Positions 33,163 through 43,600 of a stretch of 64,000 bases of DNA are shown piece by piece (the stretch's first letter is position 1; every line of letters starts with the position of its first letter). The notes under the pieces are model-generated. The model did no database searches. It was given only the letters and a program-made list of their open reading frames with translations, and was not told where the DNA came from. Position numbers and translations under genes: made by a program. The DNA comes from Trebouxia sp. TZW2008 (lineage: Eukaryota; Chlorophyta; Trebouxiophyceae; Trebouxiales; Trebouxiaceae). The DNA lies in contig BDIU01000160.1 of NCBI GenBank assembly GCA_002118135.1, forward strand, positions 248,001 to 312,000. The letters are read 5' to 3'.

Positions 33163-34509
33163 ATGGGCAATGACACCCTCAGATGCACCTTCCATCTATT
33201 TGCAGCAGTGATCTGTGAAGACCCCACCATTATGAGGCAGAGCTGGTCTGACTATCAGCGCCGCGCTGAGCAGCTTGTGGAACCCGTTTGCAAGGGCAAG
33301 CAGGTGAGACATGAAAAACCCTCCCATCTGTTTGCAGCAGTAATCTGTGAAGACCCCACCATCATGAGGCAAAGCTTGTCTGATTATCGGCGCCGCGCTG
33401 AGCAGCTTGTGTGAGCTTGAGCTGCTCATTTGCAACAGCAAGCAGGTAAGACGTTTGAACACTTGAGGTCACTTTTGTGCAAGCTGACTTTGCATACCCT
33501 GATTTGTGATGCTGTGAAGAAGCCAGCCTGGCAAGACAAGGCTTGTACCACACACACATGGCACATGTGCTGGAAAGAGATTGTCAGCAGGCTAGCTTCT
33601 GAGCATGAACACTATTGGAATGCACGACCATGTGGACCAGCTTCTGCTGGATGCGAGTCAGTGCCAGTCTTATGTCTGGCAACCAGATGCGCACAAAGTG
33701 GCTCTGGCAATAGGTTCTGCCTGACTGTACCACTGCTCAGTACAAAGCTTCACAGCCAGCAAAAGAAAGCTCACAGCTTGGGGCGTGCATGCTAGACATT
33801 CCTCACAAATCAGGGTAGCATGCTCAGCTGGGCAGCCTTGCTCTTCAATCATCATTTTCTTCATCACAAAAGCATGCTAGGCAGGCTCAAGGGCCCAGCT
33901 AGGTACACACAAAAGCAATCAAATGCCTCCGATCAGTGATCAGCATAGCATGTCAGCCTGAGTGACTGTCATGTTCATACAGGGCTCAGAAGGCGTCAAA
34001 GCAGAAGGTCAACAGTCAAGCTCAGCAAGTCAGGTGAGGCTGGCTTGGGCAGCAATGAAAACAAAAGTGCACGTCATCAGCCGTCATAATAGGAGTCTCT
34101 GTGTATAGAGGCAGCCCGGGACTCTCACTGGCTTGATCATGCATTATCTGTGAACCCCACCTGACAGCGACAAATTGCGCGGCCACGCGGCTGTGCCCTG
34201 AGCAACATTGTTGTATGTCAAGCATTGTCATAGCAAAAGTGAAGTGAACGTGTCATCAGTCATGAGGCTGCTTGGGATCAAGCACTATGTTACAGCAAAC
34301 ATGCATGATATGCTGGTTTGCAGTTGACACGCCTTCCTGGACATGATTACCAATGCACAATTAAGGTGTAGTTGACCACAAAGGGAGTTTTGCTGAACTA
34401 TGATTGGGTCTGCAGGCGTGTGCTGTTGATGATCATCTGTCGGTGAGGCCAAGTGCTAGCGGCAACTGCCAAGAGCCACAGCCAGAGGTACAGAGGCTCC
34501 CCTCATGAT
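33163..34509 (+). other. Orphan exon-like segments (possible small gene or extra 3' exons)
   Basis: Segment 33206-33303 reads AVICEDPTIMRQSWSDYQRR, AEQLVEPVCKGKQ, then GTGAG. Segment about 33983-34033 reads GSEGVKAEGQQSSSASQ, then GTGAG. Segment about 34417-34509 reads ACAVDDHLSVRPSASG to a TGA. The last two join the first in phase 0. The first needs an upstream exon ending in phase 1, which I cannot find; an in-frame ATG at 33163 would give a protein of about 95 residues. A broken copy of the first segment lies 132 bp downstream (33338). Function unknown; it may belong to the Q-rich gene through an unseen exon. Confidence 0.3.
33872..34130 (+). repeat. Dispersed repeats: family A (33872-33945) and family B (about 34060-34130)
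   Basis: Family A: GCATGCTAGGCAGGCTCAAG, GGCCCAGCTAGGTACACACA, AAAGCAATCAAATGCCTCCG. Family B: CGTCATCAGCCGTCATAATA, GGAGTCTCTGTGTATAGAGG, CAGCCCGGGA. Both match copies elsewhere in the window. Confidence 0.7.
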
Positions 34510-35631
34510 CAGCTTAGCTTCTTTTTGCATGATGCTGCTTATGCATCTGGGTTGCTACTGTTGGAGGTGTGTTTGTACCCAGATCTTTCGACTGTGAAAT
34601 GTGTTTGCCTGCAGGCCTGCATTGATAACAGTGAATCATGACACAGCTCTGAAGCATCCTGTGTCATCACGATCCAGGACAAGTGATGATACAGGACATC
34701 ATCATGCCTATTATCAGCATGATCCACACTCGTCATTACAGGTGAGGTCAGCAGAAGATCATGGTCGACACTCATCATCATGGGTGAGGTGATGATGCTG
34801 GCACTGGTGTCTTACAGGCAGCAATTCCAATTGGTTTGAGCCACAGCAATGGCTAGTAGCACAATCCAATTGTGGATCAGGATCTGCTGCTGATTGTGTC
34901 ACAGGCAGCATACGTCCTGCCAGGACAGACTGGTTTCACAATGAACAGCGACAATGACCTGTCCTGTGATATGGAAAGCGTCTTGATACATACTTTTGAT
35001 TACCTGGGCATTTGGCTTAAGGTCGTTGTTTCTTTGATGCTTGTATATACTGCTGTGATGTGTTGTTTCAAGCACAACGGGATTTAGTGCTGTAGCTTGC
35101 TAAAGTAGATGAGGATGTGATTGATCAGTGCACATGAAACCCACGACACTGTCAAGAAACAAGAAGCTTCAAATGCGTATGGCTGCCTTGCCAATGCCTG
35201 CTTGAAGGCCGGAAATGCCCAGCACTAATATCTAAGGACTTTGAACTAGACTGCGCACAATGCTAGGGATGATATTGTACTATCAAACTTCAGTCTGGCA
35301 TTGCACAATGCTATGCAAGTCGTACAAGTGCCTCAGTCCTCAGCTTGAGGTTGTAATACAAGTCTGTGCATGCCGACTGGATGTCGCATGTCTAGATCTC
35401 CTTGCAAGCAAGTTACTCTGCTCAAGCACTGCAACCCTCAGCAATTGGCCGTTCTGATTTTACAATGTCAGGTTGGCGGCAACCAGATGCTTGCAGTCAT
35501 AAATTAGTCACGGTCAAAGTCGCCATGCAATATTGCATGCAGCTGATCGGAGCAAACAGCTCCGCCAAACCGATCGCTGCCGTCTAACCAGCAGATCTGT
35601 TACTGCGGTGCTGTTGTGCTTTGCGCGCACA
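34510..35631. other. Intergenic region
   Basis: There is no supported gene between the orphan segments and IPI1. Short direct repeats (ATCATC, GATCATGG) are at 34670-34800. The last 110 bp before the ATG turn CpG-rich and are the likely IPI1 promoter and 5' UTR. Confidence 0.5.
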
Positions 35632-37123
35632 ATGGCCAAGGGCACAAAACGCAAAAAGGCCGGAGTCGGCGTCGACTTTCGAAGAGTCAAAAGCAAAGTC
35701 GGCAAAAAGCTTCCGAAAGCGCAGAATGAGACCGATATGACCTTCAAGTCTAGGTCCATCAACTTGCCTGGACAGAGCGTAGCAGAAGACAAATCTGGCC
35801 TGGCTGTGAGTCAGCGAAAATTGACCACGCAGGTAGAGGCATGCACACAGCAGTACTCAGCATATATGCACATACTTTGCTGGGACAATGCCAGACACAT
35901 GTGCCACACGCCACAGGAACTTCTCAACCAGACCAGCCACTACAGTGAACGCGTGCGAAAGGATGCTCTGACAGGACTACTGCAAGTGTTTCAGCAACAC
36001 CCAGAGGAAATGCGCAAACAGGTCAGGGCAAGCATGCAACATGATTGCATACACAGCGGCATCCACCTGCCCTCCATTGGCAGCTGTTTCCAGTGCAGAT
36101 CAGCAAAGACTTGCCACTTGTAACAGTTGAGTCTTTCTAGCAATCTCCATCCAGAATACACAAAATGCAATATGCCTTCTGTAATTGAGTAATTAATTGA
36201 GAGCATGGATCAATTGAAGTGCAGTGTGCATTGTGGATTGTGCAAAGCGCCAATCCATATACGCGATGAACAAGTATATTACAGTATCAATCACTTGTGC
36301 GGGGAGTATAGTGTTTCACTCAATGTTGCATGCAGACTGGACCCTTGCCTGGCAAGTTGGCTGAGTTCATCAAAGACATGGACACATCATGTTAATGCAT
36401 ACTGTGACATGCAGACCGGACTCCTACTTGGCAAGTTGGCTGAGTGCATTGGAGACACAGACAAAGCAGTCAGGGCAGCGTTGCAGGAGCTGCTGTCCAG
36501 TGTGGTGTTGCCACAGCTCAAAGGCCCTAGTCTTGGTCCCTTTGTGCCCCTTGTCATGGCTCACTTGTTCAGTGCACTGACGTCCATGGTTGACGCTGTG
36601 CGGTGAGTCCTTGGGGTCATCAGTTCCACGATACAAGATGCACGTCGCATTATGGCTGTTACTGTGTGTCAGGTCTTGGTTTTGCACTGATGCTCACGCC
36701 AATATAGTCAGCAAAAAGCAGCTGAAACAAGAGCCCACAAGCTACAGTGGTCAACTTCAAGGCGTAGTCATGTCTCTCAATCTTCACTGTCACTTCAACT
36801 GGCTGCATTAGTAATAGCCTTTTCAGCCAGTACTACTCAAAGCAGTAGGTCGCTACAATTGTCAAGGCTATCTCTCTCTTTTTGCATCCTTTCGACAAGT
36901 ACTGTGAAGGCTTGACAACTTTGAAAACACAGCCCTCTTGATGTGTTTGCAGATCAGGGGCATTGGACTTGTTGGATCTCTTCATGGAGGCTGCTCCTCA
37001 ACAGGTGATGCAGGGCTATCTGGAGCCTGCCCTGCGCCATTTTGTGGAGCTGCTTGCGCCAGCTCGCCGTTCCTCTTCTGTCTCTGCCCATTCAACTTCC
37101 TCAATGCTCAAGGTCTGCTGCTC

Positions 37124-37156
<33 letters not shown>

Positions 37157-37630
37157 CTGCTGGTGCTGCTGCTGCCGTTGATGTTGCCTGTTCCGTATCA
37201 GTGTTGGCATGTCTGTGACATTGCAATTGAAGGCTGCTGCTACTGCTGCTGCTGCTGCCGCCGCTCTGTGGGGCTTCAAGCCCCTGCTCACTGCTCTTCT
37301 TCTGTCTCTGCCCATAGCTGCACAACTTTGTCAATGTGCAAGGTCTGCTGCCGTTGTTGCTGCTGCCACTGTTGCTACTGCTCCTGCTGCTGCTGGTGGT
37401 GATGGTGTTGCTGCTGCTGCTGCTGCTGCCTCTATGTAAGGAGTCTTGGCATATCTGTATGGTTGTGGATGGCTGCTGCTGCTGCTGCTGCTAGCATTCT
37501 CCGTCGTCCTCTTTTGTCTGCCCATTCAACTTCCTCAATGCTCAAGGTCTGCTGCTGCTGCCACTGCTGCTGCAGCTGCTTTTGCTACTGCCTCTGTGCA
37601 TAAAGTCTTACCTTGCCTGTGGCATCATAA

Positions 37631-37670
<40 letters not shown>

Positions 37671-40600
37671 CTGTGCGTCAAATCGTACTCTGCCTGTGGC
37701 ATTGTGAACGGACGCTGTTGCTGCTGCTGCCGCTGCTGCACAAGAAGTCTTGGCATGTCTGTGGCGACGTCAGGACGTGCTGCTTTTGCTGCATATGGGC
37801 TGACAGCAGAGTTGCTCCAAGCACAAGCGTGCTGGTAAGCTAAGAGGTGATGTTGTGATTGCAGCTGATTCATGACACTGGAAGCATCGATTAGTCCACC
37901 AGAGTTGATGGGTTGCTGTGCAATGCAATATCACCTGAACGCACGAGCCTGCCCATTCTGCATGGCATTTGAGATTCACGTCTGTCAAAGATATGGCCCT
38001 CAAATACAGCTTACCTCTTGCAAAGATGTGCCCAGCTTACGTGACTTGTGCAGGTCATCAAGGCTCTTCAACACCTGCTGAGCAAGGCTGCAGTTGCCAG
38101 TGTTGATGAGTCACACCATTCATTATGCAATCAACAGACTGGCAAGCAGCCCAGCCAGCAAAGCCTGTTCCACCATCGCTGCCAGTGGCCTGCCACAGCT
38201 GAGGCTGTGGATGTGAAGACTCTAGTTGAGGCGGCCTGTAGGCTTTCCGAGACGGCACCTGTGACAGCAAACAAAGCTGTCAAGACTGAGAGACGGCATG
38301 CAGTTCTGGACACATTGGCTGACAGGTACAGTAACCTCCCTCTCCAAGGGTTCTTGATATCAGAACATTCTTGACGTAAGGATAATGCAGTTGGTAAATA
38401 TCACTGCATTCTGACTGCAGTGGTACCTCTGTGTAAGGACAATTCAACATAAGGACAAGTTTCTTGGGACCAAAGCTGTCGTTACAAAGCGAAGTCATTG
38501 TAACAAGCTTTGGTTTGCAGAATGAGGTCTGTGCCCATGCTTACCGCATGAACCACTGCCGGCAGGTGCTGAAGCAGCTTGTGCGCATGTGTCGCAACAA
38601 GCATGAACCCTAAAACAAACGTGTCAAATCACCCAAGCAATGATCATTTGGTAAAAACAAATCAATTGTTTGCTTCACGTCTGTTGCACAGGGCTGTGGG
38701 CAAATTGCTGGTACAAGAGCTTTTGAGCTGCTGGGCAGATTGGGCCCCAAGCCATTCAGCCGCAGCCCTTGAGGGCTCGTCAAGATATGTGTACAAACAC
38801 CCAATTGTTGATGGACTTCGACAAAAGCACTCATAAATCCTGTTTCTTGTACAGGCCTGTGGGTGAGGTGTTGGTGCAAGAGCTACTGAGCTGCTGGGCA
38901 GAGTGCGCCCCAGGGCAGCTGGCAGCAGCCCCTGACCTGACAGCTGTCCAGTGTCTGGAGGCGGTCCTGCAGTGCCTGCACCTGCTGCTGCACCACCTGC
39001 CGACCCTCTTCCCCGCAGGTGTGCCCATCTATGTTGATGATTGAGTGTATGTATCATGAATGACCCAAATCATTGCCAGATTGATGATTTGAGTGATTGT
39101 ACCTGGAGGCGCTCATGCAGCGCCCGCACCTGCTGCTGTATCACCTTTCCAGCCTGTTCCCCTCAGGTGTGCCCATTTACATTGTCACTCGTGACCCAGT
39201 GTCATTGAGAGCTCAATGTCGTTGATGAACCCCAATGAAGCGATTATGCCTGGAGGCGTTTCTGCAGTTCCTACACCTGCTGCTGCATCACCTTCCCAGC
39301 CTCTCAGGTATGAACGTCCATGCCTTGAGTTTCAAACATGGCAAAAGTGTCAAAGGTGGTGATGCCTCAGCATGCCAACCAATGCATGTTAAAAGCCTTG
39401 ATTCGACATGACAATGCCCAAACCGCAGTACGTCGAGTAAGCCTCAAGCAGACATCAAACTGCAATACCTTGAGTAAGCCTCAAGCAGACACCCAAACAG
39501 CATGCCATCTTGACCTACTGCATGGGCTTAGACGGTGTATAAAATCCACTGACTGACAAAGTCCTGGCAAAGGTGATGCCACATCTGCCAGCTTCAGCAC
39601 CAGGGCTCAAACCGCCAGCAAACCTGCAAGCCGCCCTTGTGCAGCTTGACCTGGGTCATGAAGCACTGCTTGGCATGTGTGCAGGTGTCCAACCTTCACT
39701 CATCAGTAGAGTGCTGGCAAAGGTGATGCCGCATCTGCCAGCCTCAGCACCAGAGCTCAAACCGCCAGCAAACCTGCAAGCCGCACTTGTGCATCTCGAC
39801 CTGGCTCATCCAGCACTGCATGGCATGTATGCAGGCATATCAGCTTCACTGATTGACACAGTCTTGACAGAGGTTACGCCGCATCTGCCAGCCTCAACAC
39901 CAAGGATTGAACCGCCAGCAAACACTTTCACAGCTACAAGACTAGCCACTTTGGCTTACTGCATGGCATGCATGCAGGCGTGCCACTGATCAATGATGTC
40001 TTGGCAAAAATTGAGCTGCATCTGTCAGCCTCAGCATCAATGTCACAATCCTGATTAACTGCTGCATGGCATGTGTGCAGGTGCACCAACTTCACTGATT
40101 GACAAGGTCTTGGCAAAGGTTACGCCGCATCTGCCAGCCTCAGCACCAGTGGTTAAACCCCCAGCAAACCTGCAAACTGCCCTTGTGCAGCTGAATCTTG
40201 CTGCTGCCAAGCTTCTGGCCAGCTTCCTGCCTGTCAGACAGGGCAGCCAGCAAGAAGAAGAGCAACAGGGTGTTAGTCATCACAGCCAGGAAGAAGAGGA
40301 GGAGCAGGGCTGGAGGGGCAGGCTGCTGGATTACTATGCTGGAGTCATGCAAAAGGGCCAAGTGTTACCTTCAAGGTAAACGCTTGCAGGGTTAGGGTTG
40401 CATTGATCAATGAATGCTCAAGCTACTGTCACAGAACCCCAAATGGGTGTCATACAGACAATGTGAGCGGAAGTCAATGCTAGTTGCAACACTTGCTCAT
40501 CTTGGCTGACATGTGACATAGTGTCTGATGCATGATTTGCAAGCTGGCAAACTTGAGCTCAGGGCCAGGGGCAGAAAGCTGAGCCTCGGGAAAGTTTGAT

Positions 40601-43600
40601 GCGCTTCAGTCAAGCGTGTTTGACTGGCAAATCAAGCTATCGATGCTAATTGTATGTTTGCTGTGACACAGGCAAGCACTGTCAGAAGAGGTGAAGCAGG
40701 CTAGTATGCCACTGGAAGTTTGCAAGGCAGCCTTACAAGGGGTTAAAAGAGTCCTGCCACATGTCACAACCTCCAGAAGAGAAGCCCTACTGGCAGCAGT
40801 CACAGCCCTAAGCAGCAGGTCAGCAGCACGTACAGCAGCTAAGGCGGCCTGCGTTGGCTTTCAGCAGGGCCTGCTAGCCCAGGGGGGTCAGGTCATCTAC
40901 CCCCACCCCATCACTGGGGTTGTGCTGCTGCCAGAGGCATTTCTCATTCAATGGGTGCAGGTGTGCGGTTTGATGCAAACAAAGATGTCTGCATGAAATG
41001 GCAAGCTTTACACTTTCTGCATGCATAGCAGCTAAGGCAGCTTGCATTGGCCTCCAGCAGACCCTGTTAGCCCAGGGGGGTCAAATCATCTAGCCCCACC
41101 CCATGACTGGGATTGTGCTACTGCCAATGGCAATGCTGCTACAGAGGGTGCATGTGACTGAAACACTGTATACAGGGATATTTGCATGCAATAGTATCGC
41201 ATATAACTGCTGCACCCACCACTATACAGAAGTATCAAGGGACTCAGGCAGCAGCAAGCTTGCAAGCCAGCAATCCCACCCTTGCCCTGGTCACTAAGCT
41301 GCATAAAATCTTCTGACCTCTGTCAAATCGTCTAAGTGTCATATGAGGCAAAGTCAGGCCTCATCCCTCCAGCAAGCAGTGACCTGTATCAAGCCTTCTG
41401 ACTCCTGTCAATTGCCTAAGTGACATGTGAGGCAAAGTTGGGCCTCATCCCTCCAGCAAGCAGTGACCTGTATCAAGCCTTCTGACTCCTGTCAAATTGC
41501 ATAAGTGTCATATGAGGCAAAGTCAGGCCTCATCCCCCCACCAAGCATGACCTGCACCCACTGTTCTGACTGTTGTCGATCATCTGTGTGTCCCATGAGG
41601 CAAAGTTGGGCCTCATCCCTCCACCAAGCAGTACGCTGCATTGACTGTTCTGACTCTTGTCAATCATCTGTGTGTCCCATGAGGCAAAGCCAGACTTGCA
41701 GCCAACCCGTGTTGGCCGTAACTAAGCAGATGACAGGTGATTGACAGCTCTCAAATGTCATTCCACCCAAGTCAGGCTTTGCAGCACAGGTGGGAAGGCT
41801 GTTGGGATCTATCAATCACCACTCATCTGCCTAAACATGGAAACATGGGTTAGCTGCGCCTGAAATTGACGTGAAAAGTCACAACTAATGACTGCTCTCT
41901 CAGGGGGTCGTGACAGAAAGCAGTGCTTGAACTGAAAAGGCCATGAGGCTTCGACATCATGAAAATGTCCTAAACAATCTTTAAAAAGATACGAGACAGT
42001 AACGGTGGCGTGCACAGCCTTTGACACATATCTGGGGAGGGTCCCTTGCTACAAGGCTTCAGTAGTTCTTCCTGTTGTCAATTTTGGCCTGCATGCTTTG
42101 CAGGCACTTTGAAGGCTGCTATGCTGTCTACCAGCAGTCATCTGCCTACCCTGCAAGACACAATGGTTGGCTGCCCATTGCAGGCTGCCTGAGACTGCAA
42201 TGCTGTCTATTGTCAGTCATGTGATTATGCATGACAAACATGACTGCTCTTACTTTGCAGGCATTGCCAAGACTTGTGCGTGAGCTAAAGGCAGCAAACC
42301 AGCCATATCACACACAACTGAAAGCTGCATGACCTCATTTAGTTGCAGGCATATGGCGAATGCAAATGCAAATTTGCTGCACTGTGTACGCATATGGCCA
42401 ACATATGTCTGCTGCAATCTGCAGGCTGTTCCAAGACTGCTATGGGAGCTAGGCAGCAGTAAGCCAGCCACATCACACACAGCCCTACAGCTGCTGCACA
42501 GCGCGCTGCGCTTCGCTCCGTCAGGCTCAGCCCTTTCAAATGCCCTGGATGAGCTTCAGCTGCAGCTGTGCCCATTCTATGCTGCTCTTCTGCCCCCCAC
42601 TGCTGCTAAGGGGGCCGGCAGGGGCGTGGCTCAGGAGTCCAATAAGGGATCAAAGGAGGGGTCCAAGGGGGCCGGCAGAGGGACGCCCCAGGGGGTCAAG
42701 GAAGGGCGCAAGGAGGGGCCCAAGGGGGCTGGGAGAGGGCTGGACCAGGGGGTCAAGGAGGGGTCAAAGCTAGGCAAGGCTGTGGTACCTGGACCCTTGG
42801 CTCAGCTGCCTGAAGATTCCCAGGTACCTCTGCTGTTTGCCATTCATCCTATTCATTCATTCTAGAAGTGTCTTAGACAGGCTCAAAAGGCCCAGTACTG
42901 GAGCAGTTGACTGTGTCCAACCAGTTCGTTCCTGTTTACGCCATGGCTGCGCTGTGCAAGGGCTGGCATTGGTGAACTGCGTGTTTGCAGCAGGCACTCC
43001 ATGCAATGATTGCGATAGCTGCAATGAGAAGATAACGGCTGAAGGGTACCTGCTATACTGTAACTACAATTTTCAGGAAGCTACAGCCCCTTGCAGTCCT
43101 TCTCGTCACAGCCTGTGTGCCAGGGTGCATGTTTGCGATGCATACCCTGACGACAGCATTATTCTGCAGGGTCAGCGGATCTGCTGCACAGCCAACCCAC
43201 CATTCGAAAGAACTCACAGCCGCTTTTGTGCCCTGCTGGGCCTCACAAACACACACATCAAACACAGCCCAGTCATTTGCATGTTTGCTGTTTATGTCGC
43301 GACAACAGCACCATTTGAAGGCGGCAGCAGTGGACCTGCTTCACAACTGACCCACCATTCAAGAAATCACAGCCGCACGTGTGCCTTGCTGTGCCTTACA
43401 CCCACATACTAGACACAGCTTGCGCTCAGACTCATAGACAGCCTGTGTGCCAGGCGACATCTCCAACACCGCATGAGCATTTGCATGCTTGCTGAGCACG
43501 CCCTTGTGTGATGGCACTGCTGTTGTTCAGGACTTGGCAGTGGACCTGCTGTACTACTACCCCACCATTCATGAGGCCACAGCCAACACCTGCGCCCTGT

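Noticed and set aside
38520..38600. Candidate IPI1 exon reading [20 protein letters not shown]
   Set aside because: Its phase does not fit the upstream exon end (38325), whereas 38855 does. It may be a decayed exon or chance.
40385..40400. Telomere-like GGGTTAGGGTT
   Set aside because: Only about one and a half units, inside an IPI1 intron; not a telomere or a clear interstitial telomeric tract.
41505..41744. Cys-rich 79-residue ORF
   Set aside because: It spans the 85-bp tandem repeat in an IPI1 intron; the Cys codons come from the repeated unit.
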